From Bisporella sp. PMI_857 (lineage: Eukaryota > Ascomycota > Leotiomycetes > Helotiales > Helotiaceae), in contig JAJSPD010000035.1 of assembly GCA_021307315.1 (NCBI GenBank), positions 372,001 to 436,000 on the forward strand: a stretch of DNA of 64,000 nt. Direction: 5' to 3'. Position 1 is the stretch's first letter, and the number at the start of each line of letters is the position of its first letter. Below, piece by piece: positions 12,306 to 24,199 of the stretch. The position numbers were made by a program, and so were the translations under genes. The notes beneath the pieces were generated by a model. That model did no database searches and was not told the DNA's origin. It saw only the letters and a list, made by a program, of their open reading frames with translations.

Positions 12306-14237
12306 CTACGAGATGAAGGTAGCGTGCAGGACCACCTCGTCCCTCCCACGATTTCGCACCGTACATGCCTCCTCACGAATGCGCCACATCCCGTGCTCGC
12401 CAATCGCAAATCGTTCATTGTCCCCGAGCTGTACCTCTGCTACTCCTTTCGCCACGCTACAGACTGTCACCGCATCGCCGGTGGCTCTGGAGGAGGATTT
12501 CTGAGAGCCGGGCCCATGGTCGCGATTCTGGCCGAGGGAAAGATGAGGAAATGCATGCTTCTTACCCGGGCCGATGAAGATGACCCGAAACCGGATGCCT
12601 TGGAGAGATATCCCGTTGGGACGAGGAACGATGTATTTTGCTGCCTGTTTCGGCCATCAGCAAGGTAGCCTACAAAGGCCATGTTCAGAAGAGTGGCAGG
12701 GTAGAAGAACTTACGAAGGCGGTATTCTCCTCGATCTCTAGATCATCGTTTCTTGCCTGGCCGCGGATCTTGCCTGCACCAGCTTCCCACTCGGTATTGA
12801 CGCTCTCGTGGAGTGGAGAGATCTATTAACGTTAGTGGCGACTCTTGCTACGTTTAAAATACAGAAAGATGCATAATGACTTACGTTATCGACTTCGAGT
12901 TCAGGTATAGAAGCAGAAGCCAGTGTCGGCGTGCCATGTTGGTCCACCGTCGTCCTCGACTGTTCTACAGCGTTGGCCCCCGGCATGTCAATACCTCGAA
13001 GGACGTCACCTGGGATGAGCTTCGTAGAAGACACATTCTTGAGCCGCTCATTACCCAACATTGCTGCATTTTGCGGCGGTGCTGCTTCTCGCTGGTTCTT
13101 ACTAGACGTTGTAACACCTGCGCTCTTCAGGATACTCGCAATCGGCCTCGGTGCTGGGATGGGCGTTATTTTGCGTCCACTCTGCTCTTGCACATCTAGA
13201 GACGTCCCGGAGCTTGCGGTCTTCGGTGGCGGAATAGGCGTTTGTGCCGGCTTCGATGCTGAGCTTGAATTTCTGGCTATTAAACCAACAAGAGGCTTCG
13301 GCACTGGAATCGGCGTCTGTGGTCCCCGTGCAGAGCTCTCGCGCACGATATTGATGAGCGATCTTGGAACTGGGATTGGTGTCTCTTTCTTAGCCGGTGT
13401 AGGTGTCGGAGCGTGTTTCTTTGATGGAATGACGACTTGGAAACTTGATGTCTTTTTCGTTGAATCTTGAACTGGGATTGTGGCAGGCTCGAGTTTTTCA
13501 AATTCCTTGCTCAAGAATATCGAAGAAGCTTCTTGCTCCTGCTCTGACTCACTTGGCGATTGAAGAATAACCTTGCTCCGTTTCCCGGCGGTCATGGGAG
13601 TTGGCTCCTCCTCTGACTCACTTGGAGAATAGAGAACCGCCGTCTCAACATCTCGAGATCCTACCAGCAAACTCCTTTGCGGCGAGTTGAGCGAATCGCC
13701 TTCCTCTACCTTGACCTCGGGAAACTTAAGACCAGTACTGAAGCGGCGCTTCTTCTTCTCTTTCTTGCGTTTCTTCTTTGCTCGCCGCTCATCAGATCTC
13801 TGCGTGGGTGCGTGCATCTCGGCATCCAGATCGATGCTTCCTTCACACTTAATACCACCTTCATCCTCGCTGCCAAACCCAGCAGAGCTGTGACGGCGTC
13901 GTTTCTTCTTCCCCTCCTTGCTGCTGTTCGATACCTCGCTATCTCTCCTTCTCGTGTCGCCTCCCATCCTCTCGTTCTCTTCGCTGAAATGGATATGCCC
14001 CTTGTTGCTTAAGTCAGATAAATAAATCCGCTTCCTCCCGCTGAATTGCGGCGTGGTCGCCAAGTTACTACTAGTGAAAGGTTGAGAGCCTGCCGGTGCT
14101 TGGGAGGAAATCAGTTCGTGTTTGTTGGGCGGTGAGGAGTTGGCGAACGAAGGTGTCGGACGTTCCATGTCTCGGCTCTTGAGCTTGCCTTGTATGAGTC
14201 GAGTGTCGAGTGAAGAGGTGGGGGTAGATTTTGTCAT
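12306..14237 (-). CDS. basic nuclear-type protein with C-terminal cupin-like (CENP-C/Mif2-like) domain
   Basis: Three exons, 14237-12885, 12822-12715 and 12644-12306, give 599 residues with consistent phases. Residues 1-450 look disordered and basic, with NLS-like clusters KKKRRR (~110) and KKKRKKEKKKRR (~154-165). Two acidic patches follow, SPSESEEE (~204) and VILQSPSESEQE (~223), the latter resembling a SUMO-interaction motif. Four degenerate repeats starting TPIP(V/P/A)P lie at ~286, 308, 333 and 358. The last ~110 residues contain KGVAEVQLGD, then GEHGMWRIREEACTVRNRG and EVVLHATFI, which match the beta-strand pattern of the CENP-C/Mif2 cupin. I do not see the central CENP-C motif, so this may be a divergent kinetochore or chromatin protein or an unrelated cupin. 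The long open frames on the opposite strand are shadows. Confidence 0.72.
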
Positions 14238-14900
14238 CTCGGAAGAGATATTTTGGAGTGAAAGAGGTTAACGGTCTAGAGATATTGAATCTAGCAGCAA
14301 AGTAGCAAAACTGCGTTCCTTGTTTGAGAGAAGGCGGGTAACATATGAAGGTGAATCAAAGGTGAAATTTAGAATTGGCGTTTCATTGACAGTGAAGCAA
14401 GCAGTTCACTTAACCACGGCAATGTTTCTCTCACCTTAATTAGACAGGCACAAAGATGCAGAAGGGCACTCGCCTTACAATGGGAAAGCAGGCTCCCCAG
14501 CATATCCTGCTTTGTCATGTCATGTAGCCAACCTTTTTTTTGTTATATATCTCATTTCCCTTTCTTGTTCTCGGCATGATACACAGATGCTCCTACATGA
14601 GAGCCAGCGCAAATAAATCGTGTCTCTACAACGGTGGGTATCTTGGAAGACTTTGAGATTCCATCTGTCTGGAGATAGAAGATTGGACTCGGTTCGGAAC
14701 ATACGGCTGAGACGGTGGTTAAATAGTTCACGCCTTCAAATTGCTAATCCAGCCCGCTCACCTCAGCGTTCCTATGATATAACTACGCCTGATGCTGATT
14801 AAGCTTATGCATCAAGAATATAATTCTATTCACAAAAGCACCAATAAAATTTCGAACTTTCTCTATCGGCTGGATTGGATTTACTTACAGGGCTAGGGCC

Positions 14901-14940
14901 CAACCAAATAAAGTCGAAAAAGTGACTTTATTTAGGTTGC
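14901..14940. repeat. inverted repeat / hairpin
   Basis: The arm caaccaaataaagtc (14901-14915) is followed by a short loop, then gactttatttaggttg (14924-14939), its reverse complement with one extra base. The 15-bp near-perfect stem in AT-rich gene-free DNA could be the end of a small inverted-repeat transposon or a recombination relic. No target duplication was identified. Confidence 0.5.
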
Positions 14941-15174
14941 CAAAATTACGAAAGTTGTCACGAAACCAATACTGACGCCTTTGCAAGCTAACAGTAAGGT
15001 TCACTTACGGGAATACTAAACAAAGGAGAGAAGGTAGGGCTCGAGGGGATCTCCCTCAGAAATAGGTACATGCCACGGGCTGATCGTTGTGAGAGACCGT
15101 GACATCGCAAAGCTAAAGTTAAACGTCAAACATTGTACAAACGTATAGCGGCTCGTAAGCTTGAAAATTGGCTC

Positions 15175-15530
15175 TGTTAATAGGCCCGAAAAACTAGTAT
15201 AAGTTGACTTTCAGCTTAAGTTATTTAAAGGGTTGGTTGTCAAGTAATACTAGTTTAAAGTGTGAAAAAGAAGTAGGTGACAGGGATTGTGGCCATTTTA
15301 CTGGTCCGGCCAGCTCACTGGTCAAGTATGTTACGTTAGAATCGTAGCTAAGGTGCGGCCAATCAAATCAATTTGAAATTATTTTACATCATACATTGTA
15401 GAAATATCAGAAATATATATTGTAGAGATTATTAGAGCAATATTTGTGAACCCAGTGCTAAAACAGTCTCCTTGTTCCAGCTCTCTCGTTGTTGTTGATA
15501 CTCGACACGGTAACTAAATAAAAGATTCAG
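15175..15530. repeat. possible solo-LTR-like fragment
   Basis: The stretch begins TGTTAATAGG and ends in ctcgttgttgttgatactcgacacgg, a pattern I associate with the 3' part of fungal LTRs. No polyprotein, primer-binding site or matching partner is visible in the window. This is pattern impression only. Confidence 0.2.
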
Positions 15531-15930
15531 AATCAGCGATCAATTATAAACCGTGACATACAACCGGCTACTACCCTTATCTTTTTAAACGAATTGGGTT
15601 GGAGCAACCTAAGCGTGAGACAAGGCGTATGTGCTGATTCTGATATCTTCTTGAATCAGGCTTCACTTACATTGAATCAGGAGACATTTTATCGAGAATG
15701 ACCGGGCTATTTTGGGAGGTATCTGGGTCGACAGAGCAGCCAGGAGGGTTCACTAATGCATCCAGCCCAGCCCCTATTATGTTCAGTTCCAGGTACTCAG
15801 CATCGAGCTGGAGAGTATGGTTTATTGGAACCCGTGGCGCACCCCATATTTATTGCGAGGTAACGACAGGAAGGTAGGGATTGCTAGGGATAGTATCAGC
15901 TTAGTTGTAACCTAGGCAGACTAGGATAGG

Positions 15931-18900
15931 TTACAACCTTTCTTTCTTTTGAATATACTTTGCCATTGCATATAAAGTGTATGTATCCGCTGTAATCAAG
16001 TTAAATATCTCAAACGATTAGATAATAAAGTTTGGAAAGAAACATGTTGCCATGAAGTGACTGACCATTGCGTAGAGTCCAGTATCCTGTCGATGGATCA
16101 CCTATATATGCTATATATCGAGCCATAATTTTGCAGAGTAGTGGCTCATATACAGAAGTTGTTATTTGTCTTGGCGTCCTGGAATTTTAACCATCATTTT
16201 TAAATCTTCAACCTCTGGGTTGTTGTCATCCCCTCCAGAATCTGCACCTATATGGAACATGGTCTCAGCTACGTTGAGTTAGCACAAAGAAGCCACATTG
16301 AATAACTAGATACAGCTTGCCTTGATTAGCATATCCTAACAGAGTATTCCGCTCGACAATTCCCATTTTTGCAGTTACCATAGCGTCTTCAAAGGCTTTC
16401 TTCTGAAATACCGCGGGCAGAAGTTGAGCATAGGATAACTATTATCGGGGGATTGGTTCACCACGTACGCGTTTACTGTAGTTTCCTGCAGCGGCGGGGA
16501 TGGGTATGGTGGAACAAGTGGACAACTACATCTTGGTCTCGAATCAGGATCATCGCATCGGGCCGATCTCACTTTTAGAACCAAGGGATGTCATGCTCGT
16601 CAGATCTGCTCACATAAATCCAGTTTTGCCACCACGGTAGCCATCCGTCGGCGACTGTTACCATATTTACCAAAACAGCTATGAAAACTTGAGTTAGAAC
16701 ATCTGAACTTGGTAATCAGCTGATAGCGAGCACTGTACCTTGAATTTGGGGTTGTTAGTATTTATTGTAAACTATAGATATTAGTAGGAAAGCCCTGCGC
16801 TGATTTATCAGACAATACCATAGGGCCCAAAAACCTCAAGAGTTGCGGCTTCATTCCAATTGGTGCCAGATTTGATGGCCTCCGTATCGGCAATTTTGTG
16901 GAATTCCTTGTATGCTTGCTTAATCGCGTTTTTCTGTCCTTCAGAACATGCTCTAGATGTATGTCAGTAAAGAAAAAAAAAATCCATAATCGTGGTTGTA
17001 TTTTGACCCTTTTTAATGAAATATAATGTTGTTCCAATAGAATTCTTGACAGTCACATCTGGTTCACTGGTCGTATCCTCAACATCTTCTGGGATCAGAT
17101 ATTTCCCCCAATATCCGATTCCTAAGGGAAGAGCAGGTGCTTAGGCAGGCTTTTTAGGACAAACATTGAAGTATGTAGACGCTTTATTGTTTGCAGGGTT
17201 GTTGATAATATAGTCCGCTCGTCCTTGTCCATGCAAGTTTGCCCAATAGATATTCGCTCCCCGTGAATTTCTACCGTATGCAATGACGCCTCACAGCTGC
17301 CATCTGTAGGCGCTCCCTGCCGGTCGAGACGCGTCTAGGCCCTCGCTACGTTGAAAGATGTTAGGACATGGTTATTTTAGTATTAAAATACCACAAGCAA
17401 CCGCTCTTCTTTTGAACTTTGACTTGTTGGTTTAGATATTTTACGGTGTTTTTGTAATTGCCCTGAGCCTTTAATGCTCCAAGAACACTTACTTTGTCCA
17501 TGCTGTTGTTTTCCCCGTAAACTTGTCAATCCACAAAAAATCGTCTTTGTCCATATCGACTCTCATTTAGCAAGTCTTAAGAAGTATATAGTTAATCTCT
17601 AAAAATATCAAAAGCTTGTTGTAAGAAACTATTATATATACCATCCCCATTAACCTAGAGCAATCTTAGCATTGAAAATATAAGTAACAGACAACAAGAC
17701 ATACATCCGCAAATCGAACATTTCCCCGATCAGCACCCGCAGGTGCTTTGATTTGACCAACATATACCATATCGTTAATGCCGCAATTGATGTATCCTGT
17801 AGTACGTCCATTTTTCTCTATTCTGCTATGCAATGTGCACCGGTTAGCGTTTGGTTTTCCTAATGTGTCTTCTCTAGCCGGCCGCTGAGACACTTTCAGG
17901 TAGTCCATGCGAGGGTTTCCACTAATATAAGCAAAGCGTACTCCAAAATCTCTGTGCCCAATCCTGTAGCCTTGGCTACACTTAGCGGTTGAAGAAACTA
18001 ATCCATATTCGTAAAATGACAGCTTGCCGTTTACACATCCGTCGTTTCGTGCCATTAGAACATGTCCGTCATCTTTATCAACGATCAAAATATCGCACCT
18101 TCCATCACCATTCCAGTCGGCAAAATGAAGTTGTTTTCTGGATGTCAGTGCACGATGATAAATAATACCATATTGTTGCCACGCAGGGGGGCTTTGAAGA
18201 TTGCCAAAAAGTGTAAAGTCTCCTGATGCACTAACGAAAATGTAGTCATCATCACCATTTCCTGTCATACTATGTAGAACTCCATGTCAGCGTGAATAAT
18301 TTAAGGGTGAGCTAAACTTTGACAAACCGCCATTTCCTGGGACTTTCTGACACTTAGTGTCTATTTCACCACCACCTATATCAGGCGGTGCTGCTGCATC
18401 ATTGATACCAGCAATTGCTTGTATGGGCTTGATGTAATAGTTCAAGTCAACAATTGCATCGTAGTACAAGCGGGCCATCTTCATGTATCCTGCGTCGTTT
18501 GGGTGAAGGCCATTTGCGAGATCATCTAATGTGATGTATCCATTATTCATATCGATGAACCAAACATTCTTATTCTTTGCATTCTTATCTTTGACCATCT
18601 GCAGAAGTCCAGGATTGTAGGTTTCTTCGGCAAGCCGCAGTGCTGCTGTGTTTGTCGTAGGAATCAGTGAAGAAACGAGAATCATGCTTTCGGGACGGCT
18701 TCGTGGATTCTATCAACTAATGCTCCCATGCGCCCTGCCGCACCAGCAGGATCTATATTTAGGGTCATGTCATTAGCTAGAGATGAATTAGCACTTAACA
18801 ATAAACACTTTAGGTGTCTCACATCCGACCTGTATAATCACAATATTTGAACGAGACGGCAAACTGAGTTCAGCCTTCTGAGCTACTCCGGAAATGACAG

Positions 18901-19554
18901 CACCTGGCCACCCTTCGACTTGATTATCTGCCATGTTACCTTGATTTACACTACCTATCATGTCGACTGTATAACCGGCTCCAAAAAGTGCACTCCGAAG
19001 TCCCCATTGGTAACCATTTCCATGAGAAGACCCATCTCCCCATGTGATGGAAGCACCCAGACACAGAATTCTCAAAGTAGCACTGGCTCGTGGGACTAGA
19101 TTTCTGGAGGTTACGTTATTAAGGGTGAAAATATCTGAATTCTCAATTTCCCTCTTAGATTTCCTTCCTAAAGTACCGGGACTACTGGCCTGATGATCGA
19201 ACACGCCGTCTTGATTGGGTGCAAAGGTGGTGTTCCACACTATGGAATGTGGCTGTTGTGGACTTGTTGGGTCTAGGTCTGGTTCTAGAATTGGTGGAAG
19301 AGGACGAGTCTCAAGGGCGGGAGGTTCTAGAACTAGTATCGTGCCGTCACTGTTAGAAATTCTTGTTGCATTTCTGGTAGTTGTTTGAATGTCATGTTGC
19401 GATTGTAAAGAGACGGGCCTTAAGCCGTTAAAAGATAGGGCAACAACGTAGCTGGATTAGCCAACCGCATTAATTTTGATGTCGAAAAGAGAAGAACACA
19501 CCTTGAGATAAAATTAATGATGAGTATATGGTCAGTCATGAGAGTCGTCTCCAT
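15931..19554 (-). pseudogene. SGNH hydrolase + FG-GAP repeat + M35-like metallopeptidase fusion, decayed
   Basis: A start ATG at 19554 opens a 53-nt exon (to 19502), then 19451-18823. LCLGASITWGDGSS is SGNH block I. The next exon (18776 on) gives SNDMTLNIDPAGAAG, block III, but the frame breaks at about 18686: VPKA runs into a stop, and the downstream frame MILVSSLIPTTN continues one base out of phase. Block V reads ANGLHPNDAGY, with Asn where the catalytic Asp of DxxH is expected. FG-GAP/VCBS units follow (TGNGDDDYIF, DWNGDGRCDILIVDKDDG, VNGDG, 18268-17500), then WANLHGQGRADYII (~17230). From ~16960 to 15931 lies an M35/Lys-specific metallopeptidase-like region (KIADTEAIKSGTNW, MLNFCPRYF, YTLYAMAKYIQK). 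Its HExxH is not found where expected: TMFHIGADSG occupies that place. Exon borders beyond 18287 are approximate. A sequencing error could explain the frameshift alone. Confidence 0.6.
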
Positions 19555-20510
19555 CGCAAAATAACCATGATTCTGCGTACGTGAAGTGATATGGTAAAGA
19601 GTTGGACTCTAGGAAATAGCAAAGACAAACATCTAAACGCAGCATTATATGACAATGATGATTGAGTAATTTTGAAGAAATTGCTCAAAATACGCCCCAT
19701 CTACTTGGCTCTGGTCTGCCATGTTGAGATAAACCTCCGAGCACCGCGGCACAGGAGAGGGTTGCTCCCGGCTGAAAACGGCAACTGCGGAATAGTTCAT
19801 GGGAAATTGCTCACGGTTGATGGGCTTAATCGCATCATGTGGTGAAGAGATAAGAGGGAGCTCCATCATTATAATGTCAAGAGTTCAACCCTACCAGGCA
19901 ACGACCGAGAAATAAGAGACTAGATTGCTGGAAGAGCATTTCGAGTCGAACAGTAATCATGAAAATGGACTCTATGGAGACCATAGTGATACGATAACTG
20001 CGCAGAACATTATCGAATGTGGCTTGAAAACCAACGCCAAAGGCGACTACAAAGAGAACTCCAACAAAAAACCCACTCGGCTGTAACAACGTAATTAAAT
20101 AACCAACAAAAAGAAAGGGAGATATTTCTTTCTGCCTTGTCAACAAAGCTTATACTCGATCTAGCGAAAGATTGCTGGAAACTGATTGGAAGCCAAATGA
20201 CTTTTAAAGCTTTCTATAACTGGCCAATGGGGCAAATATCAGCCCAGCCTTGCTGGGTAATTGGCTCACTCAGATTTTGATTTTCTGCAGCCAAGCATTT
20301 ATCGCAGCGCTAATGCTCTACTTTTGAATTGAAAAGTTGTGAGGTATAGAAACACACCAAGGTGCCTCGAACCAAATACTGTTGCCTATTCGATCAGTCT
20401 TTGCCAAAGCGACCATTTGCTTGCCGTTGGAATTTCAAATTCTCGAATATAAATCACATTTAAGATATAGCATTTGCCCTTGAAGCTCCGAGTCTATCGG
20501 GCTATTCATC
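19555..20510. other. intergenic with weak minus-strand ORFs
   Basis: Two minus-strand frames, 19869-19645 (74 aa) and 20146-19877 (89 aa, hydrophobic stretch FFVGVLFVVAFGVGF), are not joined by convincing splice sites to a known family. They may be remnants. A TATA-like tataaat lies at about 20448, upstream of the 20511 gene. Confidence 0.35.
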
Positions 20511-21146
20511 ATGTTCGATTTTGTTAAACGGCTATTCTGGCCGCCGGAAGAGGAAACTATCAATAAACCCGGACGAAGGCCGCTTGATCACGTTTACGTT
20601 ATAGAACATAACTACCCTGCACGAGTACGGATGGTACCCTATCTCAACAACGATGTATTTGGATACCCATCAGGCGGGGGGCTGCTTCATAAGATGTGCT
20701 CCGTCGTGGAGTTAGGATATCTTGGGCTTGATCAAGAATTCCTGGTGGCCGAGAATAGAGACATCGATCGGATCCGCGCTGCTGATGTCCCCAAATTCGA
20801 CGACCCCGTTGAAGAAGATGCCTTTTGTCAGAAGATGCTGATGATCGGAGCAAAACGTTGGCGCAATATCGAGGATTTTTGGTCAAACCTGCCGAATATG
20901 GAGGACCTATTATACGTCGATGTTGGATGGCCTGAGGATGGGCATGGTGTCTGGGTGGCTAGGTGGACGAATCATGATGAACGTATGGCAGGATTCTATA
21001 AGCTTGAGATGGCGACAAGCATGGATGACAGATGCCGCATCATTAAGCGTTCAGGAGGTATATTCTACGATGATCCTACGGAATGTCCGGAGCTTGCTGT
21101 TGTCCTTTCAACAGAGAAAGTTGAGCCTGAAGCTATATCATTTTAA
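20511..21146 (+). CDS. orphan single-exon protein, 211 aa
   Basis: An uninterrupted frame from ATG (preceded by ttcatcATG) to TAA encodes 211 residues. It starts MFDFVKRLFWPPEEE and contains acidic, Trp-rich segments (RWRNIEDFWSNLPNMED, YVDVGWPEDGHGVWVARW). There is no signal peptide, membrane segment or Cys pattern. Amino-acid composition is balanced and codon use looks coding, in contrast to the AT-rich flanks on both sides. I do not recognise the family. It sits alone between a decayed gene and 3 kb of repeat-like DNA, a typical site for lineage-specific genes. Confidence 0.65.
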   Translation: MFDFVKRLFWPPEEETINKPGRRPLDHVYVIEHNYPARVRMVPYLNNDVFGYPSGGGLLHKMCSVVELGYLGLDQEFLVAENRDIDRIRAADVPKFDDPVEEDAFCQKMLMIGAKRWRNIEDFWSNLPNMEDLLYVDVGWPEDGHGVWVARWTNHDERMAGFYKLEMATSMDDRCRIIKRSGGIFYDDPTECPELAVVLSTEKVEPEAISF

Positions 21147-24100
21147 TTCATGATTCGATTGATTGGTGCTAACATTACTTTATGACATCATGCTATCTTT
21201 CGAAGTGATCGAAAGAATATGTGTACTAGGAAAGATACAATGCTAGCACGAACAGTTCCAATAGCCAGGGGTGAGGGATACACATGTAATGATACCCTAA
21301 GTACCTTTGGAGTAAGTGGTGGATTTTGGATACGTCCCCTTTCGCAACACATTCAACCCTCTTCCCTACCTCGGCATGGAGTCTGGATGCAGATTCTAGT
21401 ATGGCCTTGTTGATAAGAAGATCACCCTGTGCAACTAGAAGTATAGTATGTATCCTACTACTAATACTGATTGGAAACACTGGTCTGTGCTAAAAATGAC
21501 CTGCCATTAACCGCCGATTCAGTCGTCTACCAATATGCGGGCGGAGAGACCTTAAGAAGCCATCATTAATGGGTCTATTCTAGATAATTAAAGCAAAGCT
21601 GTGCAGCAAGATTGTTTCAAAAACAAAGCCACATAGTCATAGGACTAGTCAGCGAAGAGGGATTACTTCCATCTCTGTATCCTATTAAGACAAGCTTGGG
21701 CGAATAAAGGCAGCCGAACAAGTAATGCTCCAGTGCCCGGTGTAAAGGGTAACTTGTACGAATTATTGTTAGAACTTGTCGCGAAATGTCGATCTGAATA
21801 TAAGACATGCAAATATCAACTGTGCACATGACGGGAATGAGTCTGTCTTGGCTGCAAGACAATTCTAACAATTATCTCCAAAACGGTTTGTTGTAATTCT
21901 CAGCCCGTCCTATTGTCCATCTGTTTCCCTCGAGAGGGGGTTTTTTTTTTAGGTAAGATCGCATCTATAGAGTAACTAGTATAGTCCTAAATGCTTCGCC
22001 TAGATGTGTATATCACTTTACTTGCTACAAAATACCAGTAACCAAGGGGTACAGGAGATTTGTCCCTATCAATGGCGTTGTGTTACAAAGCGAGTGCCTA
22101 GGTCCCTTCCTTGTGATTTGAAGAATTTAATAGTAGAGATACTAGTGAATAACAAGAATAGGTAACTGAAATAAGACGGTTTGCGCAGGCTATCTAGCCT
22201 TGAGTAGCTACCAATTTTGATTCTGACCAAAAAAAAGCCAACAATGTTGCATGCCTCAAAAGGAAATTATAAAAAGCAACACTACAGTGTTTTGGTCTGC
22301 ATAAGAATAATAGCGCAGCATTATTTCAACTCAAGTTCCACAATAATGCAGTTGATATCCTTTGCACGCCAGTGTTAGTTTATTGACGGCGCAGTATAAG
22401 CACACAATACTTATAAAGAAGGATATCAAATTCGAGACAAGTGCAACTAAAAGGTGCAAACTTCAATAATGCTGTGGGGTCTCCGACGCCTCCGTATTTA
22501 GACAAAAGAAGTCGGTAATGCAGATTCTTGAGAGGTCTCAATGTCACAAACCTTTGAAGGATCCTGTATTGTTGGTCTAGCCTTCCTTTACCTGTCGTGA
22601 ATCTTTTAACCTTGCGCATATGAAAGATGCCAAGGTCAGTCAGTAGTGTAGGAATCAGGCCAGGCTTGGCCTAGTCATCTGAACCTTTCTGCTAGTAGAA
22701 ACAGCTTGGGAAACGAATATCTGACCCTATATTGTCGATTTTGCTGTCTCTGAAAATTAATCCGGACCTTGGTACTTAGTTGAAGTAATTAACGAATTGT
22801 CCTATCCATCAATGTAAATGCAACGACTTAAAATGATATACCTTTCTTCTTTCAGCAACAATCCTCTAAACGCACAGCGACTATACTAGTCAATAACGCG
22901 CAGATACGTTCAAGTACTGGGTATCATAAACCACATATCTAGATTTACAAAGGCTTTAAAAGCCGGTTATTCCACCATTGCTAAAGGTGCTGAATTTAAC
23001 TATTTCAGGTTATAAAAAACGGCAAATATCTCATATACTATACTTTTTTTTTACGAATATCTCATATATCACTTTTTGTCTCTTGGCACAAAACAGTGGT
23101 ATATAAAAAACACTTATATATCTCATATACTATTATTTTGTTACGCTATTCCAACACACGCTGCAGCAATATAACGCACACTGCAGCGAACGTTATAGAA
23201 ATGGTATTACTATAAAGTGTATTACTGCAGTGCCCCGGAAAACTTGGCGAAAAGTCTTAGGAGATTTCGTAGTATACATAGATAAAGATATTGCTACAAT
23301 ATGTATTATGTAGCTATAACATATGTTGTATTGCTGCAGCGTATATCGCTATAGCGTGTGTCGCAATATGCGCTATAGTAATACAAATTATACTGTAGCA
23401 ATACAAACTATATTAATACTATTGTTATAGAGTCTGTTGTATTATTACAGTATGTGTTGTTACAGTACATGTTGTTACAGTGTGTGTCGCTATAGTAGTG
23501 TCGTTCCAACGTGTATTACAGGCTTTACAGTAAGTACTAACGAATATCTGATATACTACGCGTTTGTTTACATATATCTCATATACTATAAAAGTGGTAT
23601 ATGAGAAATTTGCAGTACAAAAATAATAATAAGCAAGTCAACTGCCACTGCGAACTATAATTATGTAAGTTAATACTGTTTTATAAATCTGGTGCAGTAT
23701 ACTTAAGCCTTTGTTCTGGTTGCAAACGTTTTTGATCATAGATAACATGCCTTTCCTTTTGTGCCTATATCTTAACATCTTAAGAACACTGTTTACAACG
23801 CCTCTCTTCTATCTAATGACTTTTAGCGATGCAGTTTTAAGTATCAAATACATCAAGGTTTCCCTGGGAAAAAAAAGAAATAAAAGGGAGAAAGGAAGGG
23901 GGAAAGCAGCAGCATAATATAGCCAGCCAATACTTTTCACTTTAAATTTCATGGCTGACTAGCCATGTTTTATAATACTGTATTAATAAACGCGTATTTA
24001 TTTAGGAACATTTTAAGCCTTGAACGTTTTTGTCTTTTTCGACCTTTCCCCCTCACTCAGATTGTAACAGAAAGCTTCATTTAATGTCACCCAACCCTTA

Positions 24101-24199
24101 AAACACCAAGCTTCTCCACTTTTTTACGCGACCTCAACCTACTTCCCTACACACCATCAACAACCCGCACATCACAACACCATCACAAACCCAAGAACC
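21147..24199. other. 3-kb AT-rich, gene-free region
   Basis: No frame over 100 codons. TA-rich words dominate, and the part from 22960 to 23640 is filled with degenerate short repeats (listed separately). Composition recovers abruptly to GC-balanced DNA at ~24060, just before the DUF1772 gene. This is consistent with a RIP-mutated repeat island. Confidence 0.55.
23025..23640. repeat. degenerate AT-rich microsatellite-like repeats
   Basis: The word atatctcatatactat recurs with small changes at about 23028, 23058, 23118, 23543 and 23575, the last followed by its inverted form tatatgagaaa. Between 23150 and 23530 there are many variants of gtgtgttgttacagta, gctatagta and gtattgctgcag. The whole resembles an eroded minisatellite or palindromic array. 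Confidence 0.5.

Larger units (their letters stand above)
14238..15930. other. AT-rich gene-poor DNA
   Basis: The first ~200 bases are the promoter of the cupin-domain gene. From about 14800 base composition turns AT-rich, with stops in every frame and no surviving coding signal. A hairpin (14901-14940) and a possible LTR fragment (~15175-15530) are listed separately. This looks like decayed repeat DNA. Confidence 0.45.

Noticed and set aside
12144..13470. Long plus-strand ORFs (174, 117 and 179 codons)
   Set aside because: They lie antisense to the exons of the cupin-domain gene, whose spliced frames explain the open stretches.
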